Source of the DNA: an uncultured Muribaculaceae bacterium
GTDB taxonomy: Bacteria > Bacteroidota > Bacteroidia > Bacteroidales > Muribaculaceae
Length of the DNA: 59,386 nucleotides
Assembly: GCA_910584665.1 (NCBI GenBank)
Contig: CAJUBL010000008.1
Coordinates: 1 to 59,386, forward strand
Reading direction: 5' to 3'
Shown here: piece by piece, positions 23,650 to 32,282 of the stretch
How positions within the stretch are numbered: position 1 is the first letter of the stretch
How the letters are laid out: each line of letters begins with the position of its first letter
Translations under genes and position numbers: made by a program
Notes under the pieces: generated by a model
The model's database searches: none
The model's input: only the letters and a program-made list of their open reading frames with translations
Told to the model about the DNA's origin: nothing

Positions 23650-25723
23650 CGAATTTACTTTTTAAATATTCCTCACTCTTAAGTATCTCATCACGCAGAC
23701 GCGCCGCCTCAAGGAACTCCATGTTCTTAGCCGCCTTGACCATGGCGTCACGCAGACGGGCAATACTGCGCTCAAGTTCATCGCGGCTCATGTACGGTAT
23801 CACAGGATCGGCGGCAATGTTCACGTTCACGCGGTCAGCCGACTCGATATAAGGGACAGACTCTGCCTGCATTGACCTCTTAGGCCGCCCTGCATTCTTT
23901 ACATTGGCAGTTTCATTGGCAGAATCGCCTCCATCAACGCCTATTATACTCGTACGTGCCTTGACAATCGCCTGAGGAATTATACCGTGAGCCTCATTGT
24001 AGGCCATCTGTATGGATCGGCGGCGCTCAGTCTCATCAATGGTGAGGCGCATGCTGTCGGTAATCTTGTCGGCATACATTATAACATGCCCGTTGAGGTT
24101 TCGGGCGGCACGGCCCACGGTCTGTGTAAGCGACCTGTGAGAACGAAGGAATCCTTCCTTGTCAGCATCCAGAATAGCCACAAGCGACACTTCCGGAAGG
24201 TCAAGTCCCTCACGCAGAAGATTGACACCGACCAGAACATCATAAGTGCCGGCACGCAGATCATCAAGTATACGTATGCGCTCCAAGGTATCGACATCAC
24301 TATGTATATAGGCCGTATTGATATCCAGATGCTGCAGATAGTCGTTCAGTTCCTCAGCCATACGTTTGGTTAGGGTAGTCACAAGCACCCTTTCGTTACG
24401 TTCACGACTCAGACGTATCTCCTCCAGCAAGTCGTCAACCTGATTCATGGAAGGACGAACCTCAATATACGGATCCAGCAGCCCGGTGGGACGTATCAGC
24501 TGTTCCACTACCACACCTTCACTACGTTGCAGTTCATAGTCGGCGGGAGTTGCACTCACATATATCATCTGACGGGTAAGCCCTTCGAATTCTTCGAATG
24601 TCAGAGGCCTGTTGTCAAGTGCGGCAGGAAGCCTGAATCCATATTCCACAAGATTCATCTTGCGGGCCTGGTCACCTCCATACATGGCGCGCACCTGCGG
24701 TAATGTGACATGACTCTCGTCAATTATGGTAAGGAAATCGTCCGGAAAATAATCAAGGAGACAGAATGGCCGTTGTCCGGGACGGCGTCCGTCAAAATAA
24801 CGGCTATAGTTCTCGATACCCGGGCAATGTCCCACCTCTTTCATCATCTCGACGTCATAAGTCACACGTTCGTAAATACGCCCGGCACGGTCAGGCTGGG
24901 CAGCACCGTTGAAATACTCAACCTGCTGGCCGAGATCAAGCTGTATCCGGGCTATCGCATCGGCTGTTCGTGCCGGTGAAGTGACAAATATATTGGCAGG
25001 GTAGATCTTGTATTCATCGACATTAATACGTACTCCGGTCTCGGAATCGACAGTCTCAAGTTTCACTATCTCGTCGGCCCAGAAGCTGACGCGTACAGTA
25101 AGGTCCTCATAGGCCAGACGAACGTCAACTGTATCTCCCTTGACACGGAATGTACCACGCGGCATATCGAGTTCGTTACGACTGTACATGGCACCCGAGA
25201 GCTGACGCAGCAATGCATTTCGGGCTATGCGCATGCCCCGCCTGACCTCGATTACGTTAGCATGGAAATCCTCAGGATTTCCGATACCATAAAGACATGA
25301 CACAGAACTGACGACTACGACATCACGACGTCCTGACAGCAGTGCCTGTGTGGCCTGCAGACGCAACCGGTCTATCTCATCGTTGATCATCAGATCCTTC
25401 TCGATGTATTTGTCAACCGACGGAATGTATGCTTCCGGCTGATAGTAGTCGTAATATGATACGAAGTACTGCACCGAGTTTTTTGGAAAAAACGTCTTGA
25501 ATTCGCTGTAAAGCTGTGCGGCAAGAGTTTTGTTGTGGCTTAATATGAGTGTCGGCCGGTTTACACGCGCAATGACATTGGCCATGGTAAAAGTCTTGCC
25601 AGAGCCGGTGACTCCGAGCAGAGTCTGGGCCGGGATCCCGTCATCAAGTCCTTTCACCAGCTGGTCAATTGCCTGAGGCTGGTCACCGGTAGGTCTGTAT
25701 CGTGAGATAAGTTCAAAATCCAT
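23642..25723 (-). CDS. uvrB: Excinuclease ABC subunit B (UvrB)
   Basis: UvrB is the damage-verifying helicase-like subunit of nucleotide excision repair. The 693-residue protein has the Walker A motif GVTGSGKTFTMAN (about 38-50), the beta-hairpin YYDYYQPEAYIPSVDKYIEK, the DEAD-like motif IIDESHV and the helicase motif TLTKRMAEELNDYL. The C-terminal UVR domain that binds UvrC is seen in ELERSIARLRDAMVKAAKNM. It heads a four-gene run (uvrB-ygiQ-DPP5-DUF6155) and has a full Bacteroidetes-type promoter. Confidence 0.97.
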   Translation of the reverse strand: MDFELISRYRPTGDQPQAIDQLVKGLDDGIPAQTLLGVTGSGKTFTMANVIARVNRPTLILSHNKTLAAQLYSEFKTFFPKNSVQYFVSYYDYYQPEAYIPSVDKYIEKDLMINDEIDRLRLQATQALLSGRRDVVVVSSVSCLYGIGNPEDFHANVIEVRRGMRIARNALLRQLSGAMYSRNELDMPRGTFRVKGDTVDVRLAYEDLTVRVSFWADEIVKLETVDSETGVRINVDEYKIYPANIFVTSPARTADAIARIQLDLGQQVEYFNGAAQPDRAGRIYERVTYDVEMMKEVGHCPGIENYSRYFDGRRPGQRPFCLLDYFPDDFLTIIDESHVTLPQVRAMYGGDQARKMNLVEYGFRLPAALDNRPLTFEEFEGLTRQMIYVSATPADYELQRSEGVVVEQLIRPTGLLDPYIEVRPSMNQVDDLLEEIRLSRERNERVLVTTLTKRMAEELNDYLQHLDINTAYIHSDVDTLERIRILDDLRAGTYDVLVGVNLLREGLDLPEVSLVAILDADKEGFLRSHRSLTQTVGRAARNLNGHVIMYADKITDSMRLTIDETERRRSIQMAYNEAHGIIPQAIVKARTSIIGVDGGDSANETANVKNAGRPKRSMQAESVPYIESADRVNVNIAADPVIPYMSRDELERSIARLRDAMVKAAKNMEFLEAARLRDEILKSEEYLKSKFDV

Positions 25724-25741
25724 AACATTTCTAATAACTTA

Positions 25742-25773
25742 CAAAAATACAACTTTTTCCCAACATCCGCAAA
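25742..25773 (-). promoter_or_regulatory. Bacteroidetes-type promoter of uvrB
   Basis: On the minus strand TTTG (25770-25773), exactly 20 bases, then TATTTTTG (25742-25749): a full match to TTTG-N20-TAnnTTTG. The leader would be only about 12 bases. Confidence 0.8.
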
Positions 25774-25833
25774 AGACATAAAACCGACATAATGCCAATA
25801 AGACAGACAAATTGAGGAACGGATCACAGCACT

Positions 25834-26637
25834 TTATTTCTTGGGTAGACGGCCGGTCTTGTAGAGATGTCCCAGAGCCTGTTTATAAACACGCTTGCTG
25901 CAACAGAAAAGCACTCTGATCCGATCAGGCGACATGCTGTCATCCACAGCCTCCCCCTGATGAGACTCCACATAGCCGGCTATACGTTCGGCGAGCTGTT
26001 CGACATCGTCACGCGCGCTGTTGCTGACAGTAAGATCGATCTTATTGTCATTCCGCACTTTCGACACGTATGCATCAATGGTATTCCCCACTTCAAGCCT
26101 GTTATATAACTGGTTATCATACAGCATTCCCATGAACATATTATCCACGACCACTCTGTAACCGATATCGGTACGCTCGAGAATGAGTGCCTGAACCTTA
26201 TCCCCACGGCGATAATGCGGTATCGTATTGCCCAGGAATTTACCGAGTTTGGATGAGGCAGCCACACGCCCCGAGGCATGATCGAGATAGACATAGACCG
26301 GATATATGCCACCGGGCTTCATTGCATAACGCTGCTCCCTGAAAGGGCAAAGCAGATCCTTCGGTATGCCCCATCTCATGAACGCCCCGACCTGGGACAC
26401 ATCAACGACCTGAAGAAAAGCGACCTCACCGACCGTGGCCAGAGGACGGTCGGTGATGGCTATAGGGCGGTCCTCTCCGTCGGTATAGACAAAGACCTCT
26501 ATCTCATCGCCAACGACAGGGTTACCTATGATATAGCGGGCCGGTAACAGCACCTCGTTACCCTGTTCATCGGCAAGGTAGAGTCCGAAGTCGACAAACC
26601 GTGAAACCCTCAGAGTATTATATTGACCTATATTCAT
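25834..26637 (-). CDS. S1-type RNA-binding protein, CvfB-like
   Basis: A 267-residue protein built of OB-fold/S1-like repeats followed by a winged-helix-like C-terminus (VYKQALGHLYKTGRLPKK), the CvfB layout. In Firmicutes CvfB binds RNA and affects virulence gene expression; here the role is unknown. The S1-like parts are seen in LRVSRFVDFGLYLADEQGN, VGAFMRWGIPKDLLCPFRE and GMLYDNQLYNRLEVGN. The frame is open to 26745, but ATG 26637 (MNIGQYNTLRV) is where homology should begin and avoids overlap with rsmG on the other strand. It is divergent from rsmG. Confidence 0.85.
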   Translation of the reverse strand: MNIGQYNTLRVSRFVDFGLYLADEQGNEVLLPARYIIGNPVVGDEIEVFVYTDGEDRPIAITDRPLATVGEVAFLQVVDVSQVGAFMRWGIPKDLLCPFREQRYAMKPGGIYPVYVYLDHASGRVAASSKLGKFLGNTIPHYRRGDKVQALILERTDIGYRVVVDNMFMGMLYDNQLYNRLEVGNTIDAYVSKVRNDNKIDLTVSNSARDDVEQLAERIAGYVESHQGEAVDDSMSPDRIRVLFCCSKRVYKQALGHLYKTGRLPKK

Positions 26638-26668
26638 GTGTAGTGTTCGGTATAAATGTAAATTTTCA

Positions 26669-26676
26669 CAAATGTA
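26669..26676 (-). promoter_or_regulatory. -7 box of the cvfB-like gene
   Basis: TACATTTG on the minus strand fits TAnnTTTG and gives a leader of about 25 bases, agreeing with the start at 26637. Confidence 0.5.
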
Positions 26677-26699
26677 CTGTTTTAAAACTGAAACTTGAC

Positions 26700-26707
26700 T
26701 ATCTTTG
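26700..26707 (+). promoter_or_regulatory. -7 box of rsmG
   Basis: TATCTTTG fits TAnnTTTG. Leader about 20 bases. The -33 element is poor. Confidence 0.5.
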
Positions 26708-26732
26708 CACATAAAATATTTGTTTAAAGAAT

Positions 26733-27359
26733 ATGATTGATACACTTCTCAGATACTTTCCCTATCTCAATGACCTGCAGCGCCAGCAGTTTGAAGCCCT
26801 GGCTGTGCTTTATCCCGAATGGAATGCCCGGATAAACGTAATATCACGCAAAGACATTGACAACCTGTGTGTAAACCATGTGCTCCACTCTCTGGGAATC
26901 GCCAAATTCATCAATCCGGTTGACAATACTGCTTTCATTGATCTGGGATGTGGCGGAGGTTTCCCCGGGATACCTCTGGCTATCATGTGGCCCCACTGCC
27001 GATTCCATCTTATCGACCGCATAGGTAAAAAACTGAAAGTAGCCGAATCCATATCTGACGTCATAGGACTCGAGAACGTCTCATTCCAGCATGGCGATTC
27101 CGCAGAATGTCACATGCATTTTGATTTTGTCGTAAGCCGTGCTGTCATGAAACTCGACGAGCTTGTAAAGGCATCACGTCACCTGGTGGCCAGAGAAAGC
27201 CACAACGGATATCCCAACGGCCTCATATGCCTCAAGGGAGGAGACATTATCAGTGAACAGCATGGTCTCAAGGGAGAGGAAGTGTTCGAATACAACCTGT
27301 CAGACTACTTTGACGAATCGTTCTTCGAGACCAAGAAACTTATATACATTCCACTTTAA
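26733..27359 (+). CDS. rsmG: 16S rRNA (guanine527-N7)-methyltransferase RsmG
   Basis: RsmG (GidB) methylates G527 of 16S rRNA using S-adenosylmethionine. The 208-residue length matches the family. The N-terminal helix (YPEWNARINVISRKDIDNL) and the SAM-binding loop FIDLGCGGGFPGIPLA (with its GxGxG pattern) are clear, followed by LIDRIGKKLKV and VVSRAVMKLDELV. It is followed 11 bases later by an MBL-fold hydrolase gene, so the two are probably one transcript. Confidence 0.96.
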   Translation: MIDTLLRYFPYLNDLQRQQFEALAVLYPEWNARINVISRKDIDNLCVNHVLHSLGIAKFINPVDNTAFIDLGCGGGFPGIPLAIMWPHCRFHLIDRIGKKLKVAESISDVIGLENVSFQHGDSAECHMHFDFVVSRAVMKLDELVKASRHLVARESHNGYPNGLICLKGGDIISEQHGLKGEEVFEYNLSDYFDESFFETKKLIYIPL

Positions 27360-27370
27360 AGCATACCGCC

Positions 27371-28015
27371 ATGGCACTGATGATCAAAGGTTTTGAATTC
27401 AACATATTCGGCGAGACAACCTACATAGTATGGGATGACACCACTCGCGAGGCAGCTATTGTCGATGCCGGAATGTCAAATGACACCGAACGCTATACAA
27501 TCGATTCATTCATACGAAAGAATGAACTGAAAATAAAATATCTGCTTAACACCCACATTCATCTTGACCATACTTTCGGTGTGCCTTATGCCCGTGAACG
27601 CTATGGAGTAAAACTCAGCGCCTCACCACTTGACGCTCCGCTGGCCGAACGCATCGAGCAACAGGCAGTCCTGTTCCACCTGCCTTTTAAACCGGAAAAT
27701 ATCGTCATAGAGAATGAGCTTCACGACGGAGACATCATAAGACTGGGACAGGAAAAGCTGCAAGTTATCGAAGTTCCCGGACACACCCCCGGCGGGCTGG
27801 CATTCCATTCACCTGACGCACAGTTTGTATTGACCGGAGACTCTCTGTTTCACAGCAGTATCGGACGTACAGACCTTCCCGGCGGCAGCCACAGTGCGCT
27901 GATACGGTCGGTAACAGAACGGTTATTATCCCTTCCTCCCTGCACAAAAGTCTATCCAGGTCACGGGCCGGCCACTACTATCGAACACGAGCTACACTAT
28001 AACCCATACCTTTGA
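27371..28015 (+). CDS. MBL-fold metallohydrolase, glyoxalase II-like
   Basis: A 214-residue cytoplasmic metallo-beta-lactamase-fold protein. The metal-binding motif THIHLDH (HxHxDH), the second His in GHTPGG, the Asp in TGDSLF and the last His in YPGHGP are all present, and the protein ends in HELHYNPYL as in the glyoxalase II-like subgroup (GloB/YcbL). Thiol-ester hydrolysis is the likely chemistry, but the substrate is not fixed; Bacteroidetes often lack glutathione. It follows rsmG by 11 bases. Confidence 0.88.
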   Translation: MALMIKGFEFNIFGETTYIVWDDTTREAAIVDAGMSNDTERYTIDSFIRKNELKIKYLLNTHIHLDHTFGVPYARERYGVKLSASPLDAPLAERIEQQAVLFHLPFKPENIVIENELHDGDIIRLGQEKLQVIEVPGHTPGGLAFHSPDAQFVLTGDSLFHSSIGRTDLPGGSHSALIRSVTERLLSLPPCTKVYPGHGPATTIEHELHYNPYL

Positions 28016-28030
28016 TACCTAACCCCTTTT

Positions 28031-28069
28031 AGAGTTTGTTTGAATTTAACTCAAATATAAACACACTCT
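28031..28069. terminator. Imperfect hairpin between convergent genes
   Basis: AGAGTTTGTTTGAATTT pairs with AAATATAAACACACTCT over about 14 of 17 positions, loop of about 5. It sits between the MBL gene (plus) and the TPR gene (minus) and could stop transcription from both sides; T-runs are weak. Confidence 0.4.
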
Positions 28070-28081
28070 TAGACCCCGGAA

Positions 28082-29521
28082 TCAGAGATCAAGAGCCTCC
28101 GAGACAGGATCACGATCGCGATCATACTGTTCCTCCCCGGCACAGGTTATAATATACTTCAGCGTCATCTTCACTCCGGCAAATGCCATTGAAAGATCCG
28201 GATTAGTACAGAACTGCTCTGCCTTGGCAAGATATTCACGTGCAGTCAATGCAGCATCCCTGTAACGCCCCAGACGCAGCAACGAGGCGGCATACAAAGG
28301 CAACGAAGACGGATCGAGACGCATTTCAGGACTTCCGTCCGGACGCTGACGCTCAACAAACGCAATCAGTGTGTCAAGCATATCATGACGATACAACAGC
28401 TTGATATACTCACCGGCAAGCTGATACAATCCATGAGAACGATCATATGAAGCAAGAAGCCGCATTATACCTTCGGCATTCTCCATATCGGGAGTCAGAA
28501 GCATCTCGATCCGGCTGGCAAGAGCCTCTTCTGTCATATCCGGCTCAAAAACGGATAGCGGTTCTGACAGAGCCGATGTACCGCCTACCATGGCCAGCCG
28601 ACTTTGAGCAAGCCCGTCATCAGGGTTGCGCCGCAACTCTTCACGCCATATCATTTCGGCGAGATCACTTTTACCCTGACTTTCATAAATATCGCTGAGA
28701 GCTGCTTTGGCCTCATACATATCCGGATTTGCGCTTATGACCTGTTGCAGAAGTTCAGCCGCATGCTGACTCGCCGGATCTCTGAGTACCAGAAGAGTGG
28801 CCTCGACATATAGCGGGAAATAATAGTCCGGACGAAGAGCCCTGGCATACTCAATCGCCGACAGACCATCATCTATCTCCCCCTTTGTACGGTGCAGCTC
28901 GGCAAGTTTTATCCATGCATCCGCATTAAACGGATCCAAACGGGTAATCTCCTCAACTATACTGAGCGCCAGATCAGGCGAATGATAACGCAACACCTCG
29001 GCACACTCGCTGAGAGCCGTATCACGGAACCTGCAACGGTCAACCAGACGACGGTAATTACCGACCAGCCATTCCTCACACTCATAGGCTGTGATCAGAT
29101 TGATAAACTGTATAACAGCTTCATCCTCGTCAAACTGATAACGATCCAGAAGGTCATCAAGACGTGCCGGGACATCCTCCGGCTTAATATGCTGACCACG
29201 CAGACGTATTATGTCCCACAGCAATCCATGGCGATAGTCATTGACCCGCAGGAAATCATCAACGGACACATCGTCATACATATCAAGCATTGCAAAACCG
29301 AGCCTCAGCTCAAGCTGTTCGCTATCAGGAAACAGCCTGCGCCCCATCATAAGAGCCTGCAGCTGGACATATCTGTCCTGATAATCCCCAGCCATATCGA
29401 AAACCATGATGAGATCATCCTCGTCATAGTACATCTCCTGAGGATGCTCTACAAGTTCTGCCTTAAAACGCTCATATAGCTGACGCAACTCGTCTGAATT
29501 GTTTTCGGATGGTATCGCCAT
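28082..29521 (-). CDS. Tetratricopeptide repeat protein
   Basis: A 479-residue soluble, acidic protein with no signal peptide. Several TPR-type helix pairs are visible, for example ADAWIKLAELHRTKGEIDDG and EAKAALSDIYESQGKSDLAE, and a shorter set near the C-terminus (LYAASLLRLGRYRDAA). TPRs bind other proteins; no partner or function can be named. It is downstream of glnS on the same strand but separated by a 418-bp structured gap, so it may have its own promoter. Confidence 0.8.
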   Translation of the reverse strand: MAIPSENNSDELRQLYERFKAELVEHPQEMYYDEDDLIMVFDMAGDYQDRYVQLQALMMGRRLFPDSEQLELRLGFAMLDMYDDVSVDDFLRVNDYRHGLLWDIIRLRGQHIKPEDVPARLDDLLDRYQFDEDEAVIQFINLITAYECEEWLVGNYRRLVDRCRFRDTALSECAEVLRYHSPDLALSIVEEITRLDPFNADAWIKLAELHRTKGEIDDGLSAIEYARALRPDYYFPLYVEATLLVLRDPASQHAAELLQQVISANPDMYEAKAALSDIYESQGKSDLAEMIWREELRRNPDDGLAQSRLAMVGGTSALSEPLSVFEPDMTEEALASRIEMLLTPDMENAEGIMRLLASYDRSHGLYQLAGEYIKLLYRHDMLDTLIAFVERQRPDGSPEMRLDPSSLPLYAASLLRLGRYRDAALTAREYLAKAEQFCTNPDLSMAFAGVKMTLKYIITCAGEEQYDRDRDPVSEALDL

Positions 29522-29639
29522 ATATTGATTGTTGTATCTGAAACAACCACATCACGGTTGACATATATTCAACACCCCGCGAATCTGATTCGCGTGGCTA
29601 AGAATTAGACCCCCATTCGTTAAATCAGGGGCGGACAGT

Positions 29640-29718
29640 CTTTGAGCTGTTTTGCTTTAAATCAGAGGATGCATAGCTGTGGCTATGTGACCGATGACTT
29701 CAGGCAAAAGAGCCAAAG
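29640..29718. repeat. Large imperfect inverted repeat with a perfect inner hairpin
   Basis: Outer arms 29640-29664 and 29695-29718 pair over most of their length; the inner hairpin 29672-29687 is perfect with a 4-base loop. The nested design is unlike a simple terminator and has no T-run. Confidence 0.6.
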
Positions 29719-29762
29719 AATGACCGTGGCCGTGCGTCGGATTGGATTTTAAATTCTTTCAG

Positions 29763-29900
29763 TTAATAATTACTTATAAAATGACCCGTTCCTGTCATTA
29801 AATTACCATTGTATCGCATATCCTGAGCGTCTTTTCCTTGTTCATCTGTCGTGTACGTAAAGTACACTCCATCTTCACAAAGAAAAATACATCTCAACAT
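29763..29900 (-). CDS. Possible 45-residue small protein
   Basis: An open frame from ATG 29900 to TAA 29763 encodes a product beginning MLRCIFLCEDGVYFTYTTDE and ending HFISNY. It has no signal peptide or membrane segment. It lies inside the structured gap after glnS, with no clear promoter, and the GTGTAC hairpin lies within it. The residue make-up looks protein-like rather than random, so it could be a small gene or the fossil end of a larger one. Coding is uncertain. Confidence 0.3.
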   Translation of the reverse strand: MLRCIFLCEDGVYFTYTTDEQGKDAQDMRYNGNLMTGTGHFISNY

Positions 29901-29939
29901 ATGCAACCCCCGGTTTAACAGAAATTGGGGAACGGAGTC

Positions 29940-31643
29940 TTACTTCTTCTGAACCTTTTCCCAGCTGTCCTTGAGCGCAATAGTACGGTTAAAGATAAGA
30001 TGCTCAGGGGTTGAATCATAATCGGGCGTGAAGTAACCCACACGCTGGAACTGGAACTTAGCCCCACGAGAGGCGCTATTTGCCAGAAATGGTTCTACCT
30101 TGACACCATTGATGACTTTAAGCGAATCCGGATTAAGCATCTCTCGGAAATCACGCTCTGTCTCTGCGGCAGGATTCTCTACATTGAACAGACGGTCATA
30201 CAGACGCACTGTAGCATCGACTGCGGTGTCGGCGGCAACCCAGTGTAACGTACCCTTTACCTTACGCTGGCTGCCGGGCAGACCGCTGCGGGTATCAGGA
30301 TCATAAGTGCAGTATATTTCCCTGATCTGCCCGTCAGCGTCCTTCTCGACTCCGGTACACCTTATAATGTAGGCACCCTTTAGACGGACCTCTGCATCCG
30401 GAGCAAGACGGAAGTACTTTTTGGGAGGATTCTCCATGAAATCGTCACGCTCTATAAAGATTTCGCGTGAGAAAGGCATCCCGTGGGTACCCTCGGCCGG
30501 ATTTTCCGGGTTATTTTCCATCTCCACCATCTCAGTCTTACCCTCAGGATAATTCGTGATAATAACTCTGACGGGATCCATTACAGCCATACCACGGGTA
30601 GCGATACGGTTGAGATCCTCACGCACAGCATACTCCAGAAGAGCAACACTGTTCAGAGCCTCATACTTGGTATAGCCTATGGTATCGATGAAGTTGCGTA
30701 TCGAGCGGGGTGTAAAACCGCGACGACGCATACCCGAGATGGTAGGCATACGGGGATCATCCCATCCGGCCACAAGCCCTTCTTTGACAAGCTGCAGAAG
30801 CTTACGTTTCGACATTACTGTATAAGTAAGATTGAGACGGTTGAACTCGATCTGACGGGGACGGTATGACTCATCGGCCAGTTCATCGACAAAGTAATCA
30901 TAGAGGGGACGGTGAGGCACAAATTCCAGTGTACATATCGAATGTGTCACACCCTCGAAATAATCGCTCTGGCCATGAGCAAAATCATACATGGGATAGA
31001 CGTGCCACTTGTTGCCTGTACGGTGGTGTGGGTGATGTATAATACGATACATAATGGGATCACGGAAGTGCATGTTGCTCGAGGCCATATCTATCCTGGC
31101 GCGCAACACGTGGCTCCCCTCAGGAAACTCGCCGGCATTCATACGAATGAACAGATCCAGATTTTCCTCTACCGTACGATCGCGGTAAGGGCTGTTTGTA
31201 CCGGGGATCGTGGGAGTCCCTTTCTGTGCGGCTATCTCCTCGCTCGTCTGATCGTCGACATATGCCTTGCCCTCCTTGATAAGACGGATTGCAAGATCAT
31301 ACAGCTGCGGAAAATAGTCACTGGCATAGTATTCCCTGTCGCCCCAGTCAAAGCCAAGCCAGTGTATATCCTCACGTATGGAATCGACATACTCGACATC
31401 CTCCTTAACCGGGTTTGTATCATCAAAACGCAGATTACACGTGCCGCCGAACTTCTCGGCAACACCAAAGTCCATACATATGGCCTTGGCATGGCCTATG
31501 TGCAGATAACCATTAGGCTCTGGCGGGAAACGTGTGTTGAGGCGTCCGCCATTCTTGCCGGCTCTGAGATCGTCGGCTACTATCTGTTCTACAAAGTTCA
31601 GACCCTTTGACTCCTCGGGTTCATTTATGACATTTTCGGCCAT
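29940..31643 (-). CDS. glnS: Glutaminyl-tRNA synthetase
   Basis: Charges tRNA-Gln with glutamine. The 567-residue length fits bacterial GlnRS. The class I HIGH motif is in PPEPNGYLHIGHAKAI (about residues 41-56), and the second class I motif appears as VMSKRKLL. GlnRS rather than GluRS is supported by the size, by the start of the catalytic domain (RFDDTNPVKEDVEYV) and by the C-terminal beta-barrel anticodon part (NSASRGAKFQFQRVGYF). A -7 box lies at 31706-31713. The gene is followed by the structured gap rather than by an obvious terminator. Confidence 0.96.
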   Translation of the reverse strand: MAENVINEPEESKGLNFVEQIVADDLRAGKNGGRLNTRFPPEPNGYLHIGHAKAICMDFGVAEKFGGTCNLRFDDTNPVKEDVEYVDSIREDIHWLGFDWGDREYYASDYFPQLYDLAIRLIKEGKAYVDDQTSEEIAAQKGTPTIPGTNSPYRDRTVEENLDLFIRMNAGEFPEGSHVLRARIDMASSNMHFRDPIMYRIIHHPHHRTGNKWHVYPMYDFAHGQSDYFEGVTHSICTLEFVPHRPLYDYFVDELADESYRPRQIEFNRLNLTYTVMSKRKLLQLVKEGLVAGWDDPRMPTISGMRRRGFTPRSIRNFIDTIGYTKYEALNSVALLEYAVREDLNRIATRGMAVMDPVRVIITNYPEGKTEMVEMENNPENPAEGTHGMPFSREIFIERDDFMENPPKKYFRLAPDAEVRLKGAYIIRCTGVEKDADGQIREIYCTYDPDTRSGLPGSQRKVKGTLHWVAADTAVDATVRLYDRLFNVENPAAETERDFREMLNPDSLKVINGVKVEPFLANSASRGAKFQFQRVGYFTPDYDSTPEHLIFNRTIALKDSWEKVQKK

Positions 31644-31705
31644 TGTTGCAATAAGGTTTGATTATACAGTATAGCCGGCAATCGGTACTGACGGCTGTTA
31701 ACGTG

Positions 31706-31713
31706 CAAAAGTA
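31706..31713 (-). promoter_or_regulatory. -7 box of glnS
   Basis: TACTTTTG on the minus strand fits TAnnTTTG, with a weak TTGT about 21 bases upstream. Leader about 57 bases. Confidence 0.5.
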
Positions 31714-31835
31714 GCAAATAATCGCCAAACGCGAACAATATTACACCATTAATTTTGCATCTGCGGTGGGATTTACACCGTGAGCCGGATATTCCCGGAT
31801 CATCAGGAAAACGTCAGACATATTCATGACGCCTG

Positions 31836-31876
31836 ACAAAAACATACCCCGCAGGGGAATGGCCCAGCGGGGTATG
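31836..31876 (-). terminator. Rho-independent terminator of the thrS-infC-rpmI-rplT operon
   Basis: On the minus strand a perfect 10-bp GC-rich stem (CATACCCCGC / GCGGGGTATG, arms 31867-31876 and 31843-31852) is followed by TTTTTG. It lies 21 bases after the rplT stop. Confidence 0.88.
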
Positions 31877-31897
31877 CTATATTGCGATTACCGGCTA

Positions 31898-32248
31898 TTA
31901 TGCGTTCTTTACCTTCTCAACAACAGCCTTGAAAGCGGCAGGATTGTTCAGGGCGAGATCGGCAAGAACCTTACGGTTGATCTGGATGCCGGCCTTATGT
32001 ATAAGACCCATGAGCTTGGAATAAGAGAGATCCTCCTGACGGGCAGCGGCATTTATACGCTGAATCCAGAGGGCACGGAAGTTAGCCTTCTTGTCCTTAC
32101 GGTCACGGTAGGCATAGGTAAGACCTTTTTCCCAGGTATTCTTTGCTACGGTCCACACGTTACGGCGGCAACCGAAGTAACCACGGGTAAGTTTCAGAAT
32201 TTTCTTACGACGAGCTCTTGAAGCTACATGATTGACTGATCTTGGCAT
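31898..32248 (-). CDS. rplT: 50S ribosomal protein L20
   Basis: A 116-residue basic protein needed early in 50S assembly. The start MPRSVNHVASRARRKKILKL and the core GYFGCRRNVWTVAKNTWEK are clear L20 features. The frame is open to 32281, but MPRS at 32248 is the usual L20 start. It is the last gene of the thrS-infC-rpmI-rplT run and is followed by a strong terminator. The 142-base gap to rpmI is unusually long and contains two small hairpins; in other bacteria L20 represses this operon. Confidence 0.97.
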   Translation of the reverse strand: MPRSVNHVASRARRKKILKLTRGYFGCRRNVWTVAKNTWEKGLTYAYRDRKDKKANFRALWIQRINAAARQEDLSYSKLMGLIHKAGIQINRKVLADLALNNPAAFKAVVEKVKNA

Positions 32249-32265
32249 TTCGTTTACGTTTTTTG

Positions 32266-32282
32266 AGTGTGAGCGGCACACT
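32266..32282 (-). promoter_or_regulatory. Small hairpin just upstream of rplT
   Basis: AGTGTG-CCGCT-CACACT forms a perfect 6-bp stem 17 bases before the rplT start. Position and size would allow a role in translational control; this is inference. Confidence 0.3.

Larger units (their letters stand above)
29522..29939. other. Structured non-coding region between glnS and the TPR gene
   Basis: This 418-bp gap holds no annotated gene but much secondary structure. A perfect 7-bp hairpin CGCGAAT-CTG-ATTCGCG lies at 29578-29594. A large imperfect inverted repeat spans 29640-29718, with arms 29640-29664 and 29695-29718 (CTTTG, GCT, TTTTGC pairing with GCAAAA, AGC, CAAAG), and a smaller perfect hairpin CATAGC-TGTG-GCTATG at its centre. 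A third hairpin, GTGTAC-GTAAA-GTACAC, is at 29851-29867, and CCCC/GGGG pairing at 29907-29930 follows the glnS stop. A 45-codon reading frame overlaps its glnS-proximal part. It could be an interspersed repeat, an RNA or a decayed element. Confidence 0.6.

Noticed and set aside
29522..29939. tRNA or CRISPR array in the structured gap
   Set aside because: No cloverleaf with a CCA-type acceptor or TTCGA loop and no regularly spaced direct repeats could be seen.
28082..31643. Convergent pseudogene or insertion sequence near glnS
   Set aside because: No transposase fragment, terminal inverted repeat pair or target duplication was found; both flanking genes are intact.
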